The notes under the pieces were generated by a model that saw only the letters and a program-made list of their open reading frames with translations, did no database searches and was not told the origin of the DNA. The translations under genes and the position numbers were made by a program. This document shows positions 25,564-34,471 of a DNA stretch of 50,585 bases, in pieces (positions within the stretch are counted from its first letter, which is position 1; every line of letters starts with the position of its first letter). The DNA is from Chitinophaga pinensis. Its GTDB lineage: Bacteria; Bacteroidota; Bacteroidia; NS11-12g; UBA955. The stretch is from contig CAMDAF010000014.1 of the NCBI GenBank assembly GCA_945888525.1, positions 1 through 50,585 on the forward strand. The letters are read 5' to 3'.

Positions 25564-26142
25564 ATGAAGACAGCCAACACTTATGCCAAGCAGATATTTT
25601 GTTTAGAAGGAGATTGGCATCCTGATTTGCGCCAAAAAGACACCATAGAAAACGCGTTGAAGTTTATGGAAACTGCCAGTGGAATGAAGATAAAATACAT
25701 CCACAGACATTGCAGTACGCCACAAGAATTGGAAAACCGAATCAACGAATACACCAAAAAACGCTACGCCCAATTCAGCATTTTTTACCTTGCGTTTCAC
25801 GGGGTTCCCAATGGATTAAAATTAAGCCCTAAGAACATATTGTCTTTGGATGAATTGGCTGAAATGGCCGATGGCAAATTGCAAAATAAAATTTTACATC
25901 TTGGCAGTTGCGAGACCCTAAACATCTCAAGACCCCAAATCAAAAAAATCCTAAAGCAAACCGGTGCTTTGTGCATCAGCGGATTTAAAAAAGAAGTTCC
26001 TTTTGTGAGCTCCACCATTTTCGACGTATTGTATTTTGAAATGTGTCAGTATTACAAACAAATGAACGTCATAGAAAAGCACATGAAAAACTATTACGGA
26101 AAACTAATGAAAGAACTTCAATTCGTTATGGTTTATGAATAA
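25564..26142 (+). CDS. Stand-alone caspase/CHAT-like (clan CD fold) protein, function unknown
   Basis: A 192-residue cytoplasmic protein. It has the strand-His-Gly and strand-Cys pattern of caspase-like proteases: FSIFYLAFHG with His79, about 37 residues later KILHLGSCETL with Cys116, then ALCISGFKKEV as the following strand and turn. This is the order and spacing of the catalytic His/Cys dyad in CHAT and peptidase C14 domains. There is no signal peptide and no fused sensor, TPR or effector domain. The assignment is motif-based, so the catalytic role is inferred. Its 3' end overlaps the next gene by 8 bp. Confidence 0.65.
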   Translation: MKTANTYAKQIFCLEGDWHPDLRQKDTIENALKFMETASGMKIKYIHRHCSTPQELENRINEYTKKRYAQFSIFYLAFHGVPNGLKLSPKNILSLDELAEMADGKLQNKILHLGSCETLNISRPQIKKILKQTGALCISGFKKEVPFVSSTIFDVLYFEMCQYYKQMNVIEKHMKNYYGKLMKELQFVMVYE

Positions 26143-26632
26143 CGACATCAAAGAAAAATTTAGAACAAAGAACGGCTATTGCTTTTTGTTAAGCGACCGT
26201 TTGATTATGGGTAGAAGCAATGCGATAGATCCATCAAAAGTAAACAGCAAAGACCCGATTAAATCTATTATAGGCATTTACTTATTGCTTTCAATTGGCC
26301 TGTTTTACTACGCCAATTTTGAATACCAAAGACACAGCAACATCAACGCAATTTTATACCTTTGTTTAGGCTTATACCTTAGCATTGGCGCCTTGTACAG
26401 CCTGCGTTATTCAGCTGTATCGATGATTGAATACAAGAACATTAAAAGCATACGCATCAGACGCAGTATACCAGGCTTGCTGCGCAACCGTTTTATTGTA
26501 AGTTTTGATAGTGCAGAAGGGAAATTAAACAAGCGCTTAATCCTTATGCCCGGCACCTTAGGCAAGGGTGAAGCTGAAACCGAATTGGCCGAAGCGGCCT
26601 TTGAGCGTATGGGATTTAAAGTGGAATTATAG
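26135..26632 (+). CDS. Two-helix membrane protein, possible PH-like domain, partner of the caspase-like gene
   Basis: A 165-residue protein: a polar N-terminus (about 1-44), two transmembrane helices (about 45-62 and 72-92) with a short loop, then a cytoplasmic-looking region of beta character (AVSMIEYKNIKSIRIRRS, later NRFIVSFDSAEGKLNKRLIL). That region resembles YcxB/PH-like domains of small bacterial membrane proteins. It ends with an amphipathic helix. ATG 26135 lies inside the end of the caspase-like gene, so translation is probably coupled and the proteins may act together (inference). I cannot name a family with confidence. Confidence 0.6.
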   Translation: MNNDIKEKFRTKNGYCFLLSDRLIMGRSNAIDPSKVNSKDPIKSIIGIYLLLSIGLFYYANFEYQRHSNINAILYLCLGLYLSIGALYSLRYSAVSMIEYKNIKSIRIRRSIPGLLRNRFIVSFDSAEGKLNKRLILMPGTLGKGEAETELAEAAFERMGFKVEL

Positions 26633-26685
26633 GTCGCAGGGCTTACAGCCAATATTCGCCTAAAATTAGCTGTCTTACATTTACC

Positions 26686-28851
26686 CTACAAATTCATCAA
26701 CAAGAAATTGGTTATCTTACCAAACAAATGCAAACGTACCTTACCGCCGCGTATGCCGTGGTTGGTGTTTGGATAGTATTCAGCATCGTATGGAATGTTT
26801 TTCTCATTCATAGCCTTAACCATTTCAGCGGCATTTTGGAAATGCACATTGTCATCGGCTGTTCCATGAATTAACAAATACTTGCCCTTAATTTTATCGA
26901 CATGGTTGATCGGCGAATTGTCGTCGTAACCTGCTGCATTTTCTTGCGGTGTGCGCATGTAACGTTCTGTGTAAATATTGTCGTAGTATCTCCAATTGGT
27001 AACCGGAGCAACTGCAACTGCTGCTTTGAATACCTCTGCACCTTTGGTGATACAATTACTGGCCATAAAGCCACCATAGCTCCAACCAAATACACCAATT
27101 CTACTGGCATCTACATAGCTTTGTGCACCAAAGTATTTTGCGGCTTCTATATAGTCCATGGTTTCATATTTACCCAAGTTCAAATAGGTCATTTTTTTGA
27201 AAGCCTCTCCTCTTCCACCGCTTCCACGGTTATCGATTGAAACAACGATGTAACCCAATTTGGCCATATACTGGTACCATAAATAATTGGCACCTTGCCA
27301 TTGGTTTTTTACCGTTTGGTAACCAGGACCACCATACACAAAAAACAAAACAGGGTATTTTTTATTGGCATCAAAATCTGGAGGAACAATTTTCCAATAA
27401 TCTAATTTTACATTTTCTGAACTTTGGAAACTACCGAATTCGATTGGGGCAAATTTCATTGAGGTCAATTTATCGTTTAAGACTTTATTGTCTTCCAACA
27501 AACGCAGCAATTCACCATTCTTGTTGTTTATAACTGTTGCAGCTGCGCTCGACATTGTCGAATACTGGTCGGTAAAGTATTCAAAGGTTTCAGTAAATGA
27601 TATAGAGTGCCAAGCTTTTTCTTTGGTTATTTGAGTCAATACCTTGGTTTTAATGTCCATTTGGTACAACTGTCTTTCAGCAGGATTGTCCATGCCAGAA
27701 GTGAAATAGGCTAAGTTTTTATTCACGCCCAAGAACTGGTCTATTTCCCAATTTCCTGAACTCAATTGGCTAACGGTTTTTCCATCTTGGCCCAAGGCAT
27801 ATAAATGTTTATAGCCTGATTTTTCACTGGTAAAGTATGCAGAATACTCTGGCATCATTTCAGCTGCTTGGGTAAACGTCCACTCATCAACCTCTAAGTA
27901 CTTTTCGTTTTCTTCTGTGTACAATACTTCTCCCTTGGGATAAAGATAGGTATAGCGAATCAAGTCCAATTTGTTTTGGTGTCTGTTCAAACGTTGCACA
28001 CTCAAATAATTGGTGCTCATCCATTTTATACGCGGTAAGTATTGATCGTTTTGTGATCCAGTTTCGCACAGCACTGGTTTTTTTTTGCCCAATTTATAAA
28101 TCAATACATCAACACGGCTGTTTGGTTCACCAGCTTTTGGATACTTCCAAACCTCGCGCGAAGGGTAAAGACTGCCGAAAATATCCATTCCAAATTCAGG
28201 CACCTTGCTTTCATCAAAACGGTAATAAGCTATGTAAGTACCATCAGGACTCCATTCGAATCCTTTGCTCATACTGAATTCTTCCTCATATACCCAATCC
28301 ACTCCACCATTGATAATCGAATTTTTCAAGCCATCAAATGTGATTTGAATGTCTTTTCCTTTTTGCACATCAAAATAAAACAAGTTGTTGTCAGACACGT
28401 AAGCCACTTGGTTTCCATCGGGACTTAAACTGGCATACATAATTTTCTTGTTGCTAACCTTTACCAGTTTGTTGCTCTTTGCATCATACCACCAGGTATT
28501 GCTTTTACCACTGTGGCGGTATACAGCTTCGTAACCATTGGTGAAGAGCACCTTCGATTCGTCTTGGCTAAAAGAAAACGATTCTATGTTGATGGGTTTT
28601 TGATCGACCAATATTTTGTCAGTCGAAAAAATAGTTCCTAATTCGTTGCCTGTTTTAATTTCATAGCGTTTACATGAACGCGATTTGTCTTCGTTATCCA
28701 CCATACGGCAATAGCTTGAGCCATCACTTAAGAATTGCATACCTGGAACAAACTTGGGATTAAACTCGCGGCTATACCAAATATTCTCAAGACTTAACTG
28801 GGCGTTCAAGTTCAAAAACACCATGGATAATAAGAAGAAAAATAGTTTCAT
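26686..28851 (-). CDS. S9 family peptidase, dipeptidyl-peptidase IV type
   Basis: A 721-residue exported serine peptidase that removes N-terminal dipeptides, usually X-Pro. The signal peptide is MKLFFFLLSMVFLNLNAQ. Residues about 60-440 form the DPPIV N-terminal beta-propeller, including VDWVYEEEF with the Glu-Glu pair that binds the substrate amino terminus. The alpha/beta-hydrolase domain carries the triad: Ser591 in GWSYGGF, Asp666 in HGTADDNVHF and His698 in NTNHG. The open frame starts at 28863, but that codon falls in the -7 element at 28861-28868, so the ATG at 28851 is used. It converges with the caspase/membrane pair. Confidence 0.93.
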   Translation of the reverse strand: MKLFFFLLSMVFLNLNAQLSLENIWYSREFNPKFVPGMQFLSDGSSYCRMVDNEDKSRSCKRYEIKTGNELGTIFSTDKILVDQKPINIESFSFSQDESKVLFTNGYEAVYRHSGKSNTWWYDAKSNKLVKVSNKKIMYASLSPDGNQVAYVSDNNLFYFDVQKGKDIQITFDGLKNSIINGGVDWVYEEEFSMSKGFEWSPDGTYIAYYRFDESKVPEFGMDIFGSLYPSREVWKYPKAGEPNSRVDVLIYKLGKKKPVLCETGSQNDQYLPRIKWMSTNYLSVQRLNRHQNKLDLIRYTYLYPKGEVLYTEENEKYLEVDEWTFTQAAEMMPEYSAYFTSEKSGYKHLYALGQDGKTVSQLSSGNWEIDQFLGVNKNLAYFTSGMDNPAERQLYQMDIKTKVLTQITKEKAWHSISFTETFEYFTDQYSTMSSAAATVINNKNGELLRLLEDNKVLNDKLTSMKFAPIEFGSFQSSENVKLDYWKIVPPDFDANKKYPVLFFVYGGPGYQTVKNQWQGANYLWYQYMAKLGYIVVSIDNRGSGGRGEAFKKMTYLNLGKYETMDYIEAAKYFGAQSYVDASRIGVFGWSYGGFMASNCITKGAEVFKAAVAVAPVTNWRYYDNIYTERYMRTPQENAAGYDDNSPINHVDKIKGKYLLIHGTADDNVHFQNAAEMVKAMNEKNIPYDAEYYPNTNHGIRGGKVRLHLFGKITNFLLMNL

Positions 28852-28860
28852 AATAAAATT

Positions 28861-28868
28861 CAAATTTA
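28861..28868 (-). promoter_or_regulatory. -7 element TAAATTTG for the S9 peptidase
   Basis: The complement of caaattta at 28861-28868 matches TAnnTTTG and lies 9 nt before the ATG at 28851, giving a very short leader. No clear -33 TTG at the usual distance. Confidence 0.45.
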
Positions 28869-28973
28869 AGGGAAATACTCAAAACAGAAAGGTCAAATTA
28901 TTTCGGAAAAAAATCAAATTCTATGCAATATTTTAAACAGAGCCATCGTTTATCATTTGTAAACCAAACGCCT

Positions 28974-30665
28974 ATGTGTAAAACAAGCTCTCTCATCGCC
29001 ATTGTACTTCAATTTTTGGTTTATAGCCTTTGCGCCGAAGTACCCAATTTACCCAAGAGACTAAAACGAATAAGTACCACGAAAATCGAAGTACATGAAG
29101 GAGATTCGAACACACTTTACTTTCCTATGGAATTTAATGGGGCGGTTCCAAAAGCCAAACTTGAAAAAGTAAAAGCACTAGACATTGCCTCTATTTCTTT
29201 GGTCTATAGCCGCTACAGATTGAGCGAGACTTTCGACCAATTGACCTTAAATGCACAACGCATGGACAAACTTTACGCAAGCATGCCAGGCTTAAAAGGC
29301 AATTTAAACATACAATGGAATTGGGTTGAACAAACAGGTTGCGAAGATCCCGATGCTTGTAAAGACTATTTCCATGGCTTTGTTATTAAACTAAAAAGCA
29401 AAGTGGAAATGATAAGCAGTGAAACAGAAATTGCTCTGATGGATTATTACATCAGCGTATACGAAGGTGGTTCTGATAGCAAAAAAATGGATTCATTAAT
29501 CGCTGTTGGTAAACTTAGCTATTGCAAAGTATGCGACACCATTAAAATGCGTAAAATCAATAGGCGCAATAAAATGCCCAGTCTGAATGGTTGGAATGAA
29601 GACAACAAAAACAAACTTGCCCGGTATTTGCGCGATGAATTAAAAGACTCTTCGTCGTATGTTCTGGAGTTAATAATGAATAAAAATGGTGAATTGTATT
29701 TTGCAGATTCCAGCGAAATGCCGCACAAAGTGAAGAAGATTTTACACCTATTAAATGATAAATTGAAACACACACCCCCTCGCTTTAACGGTAAAAAAAT
29801 CAGCAGTAGAATATCACTTTATGTCAGTCAAGACGGGTCCGGCCTCGATATTGAAACCATGCTGTCCCCTATTCTACCCAAAGGAAAAAAATTCACCCTC
29901 GACTCATTTTTGTACATCAGACGCACCGACATTGTCTGCGACTATGTTGACAGCAGTGGTAAAAGCATAGTAAAAACAACAGGCATTGCAAATACCCCCG
30001 ATGTGATATTCAAGGTGTTTGACCGCAATAAGCAATGGAAAAACTGCCTAATTGCTACAGATGTTACCAGCAGCATGTATCCTTATTTGGCTCAATTTAA
30101 AGTGTGGCACAAACTTCACCTTAATGGCAATAGCCATAACCAAGATTTTATCTTCTTTAACGATGGAGATAATATGCCAGACAATCTTAAAGTAACTGGT
30201 CAAGTTGGTGGACTATATTATGTTCATACAAGTTGCTTCTCAGATTTATCTACATCCATGAACATGGCCATGAGCAGCGGAGGCGGAGGCGATGGCCCAG
30301 AAAATAATTTAGAGGCTGTTTTAGAAGGTCTTAGCAACAATCCTGATATTAAAGAAGTGATAATGATTGCCGACAACAATGCAACTCCCCGCGACTTGGC
30401 GCTACTTTACAAAATTAAAGTTCCTATCCGCTTGATTCTTTGTGGGGCACAATTTGGCATTAACACTGACTATCTTGAAATGATTCGAACCAATGGCGGC
30501 AGCATACACACCATGGAAGACGATTTGTACCAACTGTCGAAACTAAACAACGGCGAAAAAATAGTTATTGATGGGATTGAATATGAAATGAAATACGGGA
30601 AATTTTTGAGGGAAAGCAAAACAGCCATACCTACAGTTATAACAACGCTTACCACATTCAAGTAA
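28974..30665 (+). CDS. Secreted von Willebrand factor A-like protein, function unknown
   Basis: A 563-residue protein with a signal peptide (MCKTSSLIAIVLQFLVYSLCA). The N-terminal two thirds show no domain I recognise; two Cys-rich spots occur (TGCEDPDAC and YCKVC). Residues about 357-540 look like a vWA fold: IATDVTSSM with D363, T365 and S367 as the metal-binding DxSxS-type motif (Thr in place of the first Ser), GGGGDGPENN near 436-445, and EVIMIADNN as the late strand. The open frame starts at 28923, but ATG 28974 gives a proper signal sequence. A terminator follows at 30671-30702. Confidence 0.7.
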   Translation: MCKTSSLIAIVLQFLVYSLCAEVPNLPKRLKRISTTKIEVHEGDSNTLYFPMEFNGAVPKAKLEKVKALDIASISLVYSRYRLSETFDQLTLNAQRMDKLYASMPGLKGNLNIQWNWVEQTGCEDPDACKDYFHGFVIKLKSKVEMISSETEIALMDYYISVYEGGSDSKKMDSLIAVGKLSYCKVCDTIKMRKINRRNKMPSLNGWNEDNKNKLARYLRDELKDSSSYVLELIMNKNGELYFADSSEMPHKVKKILHLLNDKLKHTPPRFNGKKISSRISLYVSQDGSGLDIETMLSPILPKGKKFTLDSFLYIRRTDIVCDYVDSSGKSIVKTTGIANTPDVIFKVFDRNKQWKNCLIATDVTSSMYPYLAQFKVWHKLHLNGNSHNQDFIFFNDGDNMPDNLKVTGQVGGLYYVHTSCFSDLSTSMNMAMSSGGGGDGPENNLEAVLEGLSNNPDIKEVIMIADNNATPRDLALLYKIKVPIRLILCGAQFGINTDYLEMIRTNGGSIHTMEDDLYQLSKLNNGEKIVIDGIEYEMKYGKFLRESKTAIPTVITTLTTFK

Positions 30666-30670
30666 AAAGT

Positions 30671-30702
30671 AAAAAGGCAGTTTTAACAAACTGCCTTTTT
30701 TT
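30671..30702. terminator. Bidirectional intrinsic terminator between convergent genes
   Basis: aaaaaggcagttt (30671-30683) and aaactgccttttt (30688-30700) form a perfect 13-bp stem with a 4-nt loop. A-run and T-run flanks let it work on both strands. It sits between the vWA-like gene and the TonB-type receptor gene, six bases past the stop of each. Confidence 0.92.
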
Positions 30703-30708
30703 ATGCCT

Positions 30709-33534
30709 TTACTTTCTTGTTTTACCCGCATCCTTGGGCGCAGGTTTCACTTTAAAATGCCGTATCGAATACGTGAAAGTCAACATGTAAAAGCGGGTTA
30801 ATATCTGCGTGTTTTTATCTTCAATATAACTCTCGCTTACGGTTCTGGCTATGCTGGTGTTTTGCTTTAAAGCATCAAACACCGAAAGCTTCAACTCACC
30901 CCTGTTGTCTTTTAAAAACTTATAGCCAAAGCCCGCATTGCACAACCAAATATTCTGATTAAATGTTGCACCCAATCCTTTGTAAGAACTGTTGGTGATA
31001 TCTGCATTAAGCACCCATTTTGGTGTAGGCATAAAATTGATTTTAGCATTGAAATTTTGAATCACATACTGGTTGTTCAAACTGCTTTGCAAGGTATTTT
31101 GAACCGTGGTGTAATTTACGGTGTAGTTCAAAGTAAAGTCTAAACTCTCGCTGATGTTACTAGCCAAAACAACACCCACATTGCTGTTGAAGTTGTTGCT
31201 AAAATTGGTATTTCCGTTGATCAAAGCTGGGGTGCTGCTGTAGGTTTGTCCGAGATTTAAATTAAATGTTGATTTGATTTTTTTAATCGGCATGCCATAA
31301 GACAAATAGGCCCTAAAGCTTTTATAGCCATTAAGATTCGCCGGCAAACTCAATTGAGCGCCTTTTCTCAATTCAATGCCGTTGACTGAAGTGTCTTTTT
31401 TTGCCAAGATGGTGCTGTTGCCTATATAATTTGAAGCGGTGGTTAGATTGCTGTAGATAAACATGGTGCGACCCTTAGCCACATTGCTTTTACTGTAGCG
31501 TAAATGGATCATGTTTCTAAACTCTTGAACCAAACTGGCATTACCCGCACTTAAAATCAAAGGGTTGCTGTTGTTAAGCACATTTTGCAATTGAGAGATG
31601 CTGGGCAAGTTGGTGCTGCTGCGGTAGAACAAACGCAAGTTGCTCGACTTACTTGCCGCATAGGTAAACATGGCATTGGGTAAAATGTTGTTAAACGGTT
31701 GATGAAACTCATAATTTAAAGGGAAAGTTTGAGCACCGTTCAATTTAACGCTTTGCGCATCAGCACCAATATTAAACGACACCTTTTTGTAGTTGTAACG
31801 GTAGGTCATACCTGCCTTTTGGGTGCTGGTATTGTTGTCGAAGGTATTGCTCAACAAACTGTCTGTATAGTATGGCACACCAAAAACATCCAAACGTTTG
31901 GTCAACTTACTTGACTTGTTGTAATTCAATGAAGGATTATACGTCAATTCAATGACCGAGCGTTTTTTAATTGGATGGGTGTAAGACAGGTTAGGGCTGA
32001 AACTAAAATTATTGCTGTTGCGGTCTGAGTTCTGCCTGAAGATATTTGAAATGGTATCCAATTCGTAATAGTAGTTGCCCGACTCCAACAAAGTAGCACC
32101 CGAATTCTTGCTGTTGCTGGTGTTAATGTTTAAGGAAATCGTTTGCCCTGCTTTCTTAAATTTATGTCTCAACAACAAGGATTGGTTAAAATTATACCCA
32201 CTGGTATTTGAAACCGTTTTGCTGTTGGAAAGATTAAGATTCAAAGCCTCTTGTGTAGCCGTTTTACCCAAAAACAAGGTGTTGCTCTTATTTCCTTGTA
32301 AGCTAAACTGAGGGGTAAATATGATAGAATTATTGGTGTCCAAATTGTATTCGAAGCGGGCATTAAATTTATGGTTGCTGTTGTTCGTGGTTCCTGTATC
32401 GCCTTGGCTGTATAGCTGATTGGTTAAGGCACTTAAAAAATAAGTTCTATCTAAAAAAGATGAGGTTGTGTTTTTACCCGTATTAAAAAAATAAGAGGCC
32501 GTTAGTTTATACTTCTTACCACCGTATAATGAATAATTCATTCCAATGGCATTGGTGGTGTTGATACCACTTTGGTTGTTCACGGTAAAATTGTTGTTAC
32601 CACCTCCCCAACTGCCCATTCCACCGCCACCCATACCACCTCTTCCACCGCCCATATTGGTGTTTCCTGTTAGGCCTAAGATATCGGTTGATGAAAAATT
32701 TTGTTGGTTGATGTTGTTGCTCATGCCAATTAATGACAAGCGCTGTTTGCCTTTAAACACATTGATATTAGCACCTGCTGCCCAACGGTCGTCGGTTCCA
32801 TAACCTCCGTATATTTTGCCAAATTGTCCGTTGTTTTTGCCTGCTTTGGTTATAATATTTAAGGTCTTGCTGCTATTGCCATCGTTGATACCTGAGAACT
32901 GCGATTGGTCGCTCATACGGTCGTATACCTGAACTTTATCAACCACCTCGGCGGGTAAATTTTTCAGGGCTGCTGAGGCATCATCTCCAAAAAAGTCTTG
33001 CCCATCCACGGTTACCTTTTTAACCTCTTCACCTTGGGCTTTAATAACCCCATTCTCATTGGTAATACCAGGCATTTTAGTAATTAGATTCTCTGCCGAG
33101 GCATCTTTATTGACCTTGTAATTGCTGGAAGTGTATTCTATGGTATCATTTTTTTGAGTAATCGCATCTTTTCTACCTATTACGGCCGCACCTTTGATGT
33201 TGTCAATTCTATTGTTCAATTGCACCACGCGGTTCAGGCGTTGAGCAGAATCGAGGTAAAACGAAATCGTTTCTGTTTCATAAAGTAAACTTTTTACCTG
33301 CAAGGTATAATTACCGGGTGTTAAGCGCCTAAATACAAACTTGCCGAATGAATCGGTAAAACCGCCGGCGATTTTTACTGAATCACGCTTTAAAGTAAGT
33401 CCTGTGTAGGGCAAACTCTTTTTATCAGGATCAACAACTTGACCTGAAAACACCTGCGCCTGCGCAACGAATGCGAAAAAAAAACTGAAACCAAATGTAA
33501 AAATTACACGTTTGTTTGATGAGAAAAATAACAT
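30709..33534 (-). CDS. TonB-dependent receptor-like outer-membrane barrel (SusC/FecA-like)
   Basis: A 941-residue protein with a signal peptide (ending FAFVAQAQ). A carboxypeptidase-regulatory-like domain follows (about 27-110, FSGQVVDPDKKSLPYTGLTL). The plug (about 110-225) contains DASAENLITKMPG, VTVDGQDFFGDDASAALKNL and VVDKVQVYD. The large barrel ends in a strand (FYMLTFTYSIRHF). An extracellular loop near residue 300 is Gly-rich (MGGGRGGMGGGGMGSWGGG). No SusD partner is adjacent, so it may be a two-domain barrel for ions or peptides and not a glycan importer. A -7 element lies at 33549-33556. Confidence 0.88.
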   Translation of the reverse strand: MLFFSSNKRVIFTFGFSFFFAFVAQAQVFSGQVVDPDKKSLPYTGLTLKRDSVKIAGGFTDSFGKFVFRRLTPGNYTLQVKSLLYETETISFYLDSAQRLNRVVQLNNRIDNIKGAAVIGRKDAITQKNDTIEYTSSNYKVNKDASAENLITKMPGITNENGVIKAQGEEVKKVTVDGQDFFGDDASAALKNLPAEVVDKVQVYDRMSDQSQFSGINDGNSSKTLNIITKAGKNNGQFGKIYGGYGTDDRWAAGANINVFKGKQRLSLIGMSNNINQQNFSSTDILGLTGNTNMGGGRGGMGGGGMGSWGGGNNNFTVNNQSGINTTNAIGMNYSLYGGKKYKLTASYFFNTGKNTTSSFLDRTYFLSALTNQLYSQGDTGTTNNSNHKFNARFEYNLDTNNSIIFTPQFSLQGNKSNTLFLGKTATQEALNLNLSNSKTVSNTSGYNFNQSLLLRHKFKKAGQTISLNINTSNSKNSGATLLESGNYYYELDTISNIFRQNSDRNSNNFSFSPNLSYTHPIKKRSVIELTYNPSLNYNKSSKLTKRLDVFGVPYYTDSLLSNTFDNNTSTQKAGMTYRYNYKKVSFNIGADAQSVKLNGAQTFPLNYEFHQPFNNILPNAMFTYAASKSSNLRLFYRSSTNLPSISQLQNVLNNSNPLILSAGNASLVQEFRNMIHLRYSKSNVAKGRTMFIYSNLTTASNYIGNSTILAKKDTSVNGIELRKGAQLSLPANLNGYKSFRAYLSYGMPIKKIKSTFNLNLGQTYSSTPALINGNTNFSNNFNSNVGVVLASNISESLDFTLNYTVNYTTVQNTLQSSLNNQYVIQNFNAKINFMPTPKWVLNADITNSSYKGLGATFNQNIWLCNAGFGYKFLKDNRGELKLSVFDALKQNTSIARTVSESYIEDKNTQILTRFYMLTFTYSIRHFKVKPAPKDAGKTRK

Positions 33535-33548
33535 AAACTAAATTAGAG

Positions 33549-33556
33549 CAAATATA
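33549..33556 (-). promoter_or_regulatory. -7 element TATATTTG for the TonB-type receptor
   Basis: The complement of caaatata at 33549-33556 matches TAnnTTTG and lies 14 nt before the ATG at 33534. No -33 TTG at the consensus distance was seen. Confidence 0.5.
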
Positions 33557-33679
33557 AGCTTACAGGCAAACATTATCTATAAGCAAATCGATTAAAGTGG
33601 GAGATAGGAGCTTAAGCAACCCTAATTTGCGGTGAAATCAAACTGTTTAATGAATATAATGAAATTGAAATGAAAGTAT

Positions 33680-33687
33680 TATTTTTG
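33680..33687 (+). promoter_or_regulatory. -7 element TATTTTTG for the small barrel gene
   Basis: TATTTTTG at 33680-33687 lies 21 nt before the ATG at 33709. It overlaps codons of a longer reading frame starting at 33670, arguing that the longer start is not used. Confidence 0.5.
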
Positions 33688-33708
33688 AAATCCATTATAC
33701 AAACCCCC

Positions 33709-34413
33709 ATGAAAAAAACACTAGGACTTTTGTTTTCATTTTGCTTAATCGGCAGCGCAGTGGCACAAAAACCAATACAAGGCCAGCGCACGGCTGAGGT
33801 CAATTTAAATTTCCAAACTGGCGTAGCCGCCATTTCATACAATCTACCAGCTGAACTAAGATTTCGTTATTTCTTAAAAGACAATGTCGCTCTCCGCTTG
33901 CGTTTGGGCATGAGTTCTAACAGCAGCAAATACTCTGTTTCAAATTCTCAAGGCACAGTGATTTCTGAGGTCGTAAACCATTCGGGCTTCGGATTCAGCT
34001 TTGCGCCAGGCATTGAAAAACATTTTGCAGGCACCAAGAAACTTTCGCCATTTATGGGTGCTCAAATTGGCCTTTCATTAAAAGGTGGAGCACGAAAAGA
34101 TGTCAGCAATTCTGGGTACGCAAATCCTACCAACAATGTTGTTATAGATGGCGACTATTACCATTCGAAATCAGGTTCTACTTTTGGATTGAACCTCGGT
34201 GGCTATATGGGTGCTGACTATTATTTTGCAGAACATATTTATTTAGGCGCTGAATTTGGCATTGGCCTATTTGGCATCAGCAACACTGGCGAAGGCACTG
34301 AAAAACACGTTCGCTTGGGCGCAAACGAAGTAAACAGCAAAACACTAGGATCAAGTAACAGCAGCTTTTTTGGCGTGTATACTGGTGGGCTGCGTTTGGG
34401 ATTTGTGTTTTAG
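33709..34413 (+). CDS. Small outer-membrane beta-barrel protein
   Basis: A 234-residue protein with a signal peptide (MKKTLGLLFSFCLIGSAVAQ) and an OmpW/OmpA-like eight-strand barrel pattern: AEVNLNFQTGVAAISYNL, LRFRYFLKDNVALRLRLG, SGFGFSFAPGIEKHF, KLSPFMGAQIGLS, GLNLGGYMGADYYF, IYLGAEFGIGLF, and a last strand GGLRLGFVF ending in Phe, the usual BAM signal. Function unknown. Start chosen from the signal peptide and the -7 element at 33680. A terminator-like hairpin follows at 34439-34471. Confidence 0.85.
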   Translation: MKKTLGLLFSFCLIGSAVAQKPIQGQRTAEVNLNFQTGVAAISYNLPAELRFRYFLKDNVALRLRLGMSSNSSKYSVSNSQGTVISEVVNHSGFGFSFAPGIEKHFAGTKKLSPFMGAQIGLSLKGGARKDVSNSGYANPTNNVVIDGDYYHSKSGSTFGLNLGGYMGADYYFAEHIYLGAEFGIGLFGISNTGEGTEKHVRLGANEVNSKTLGSSNSSFFGVYTGGLRLGFVF

Positions 34414-34438
34414 GGGAAGCTCATAATTCACAGATAAG

Positions 34439-34471
34439 ATTCCTCTCGATTTATTTCGAGGGAATTTTTTT
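34439..34471 (+). terminator. Intrinsic terminator after the small barrel gene
   Basis: attcc-t-ctcga (34439-34449) pairs with tcgagggaat (34456-34465), with one bulged t and a 6-nt loop, followed by a T-run to 34471. It lies 26 bp after the stop codon. Confidence 0.8.
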
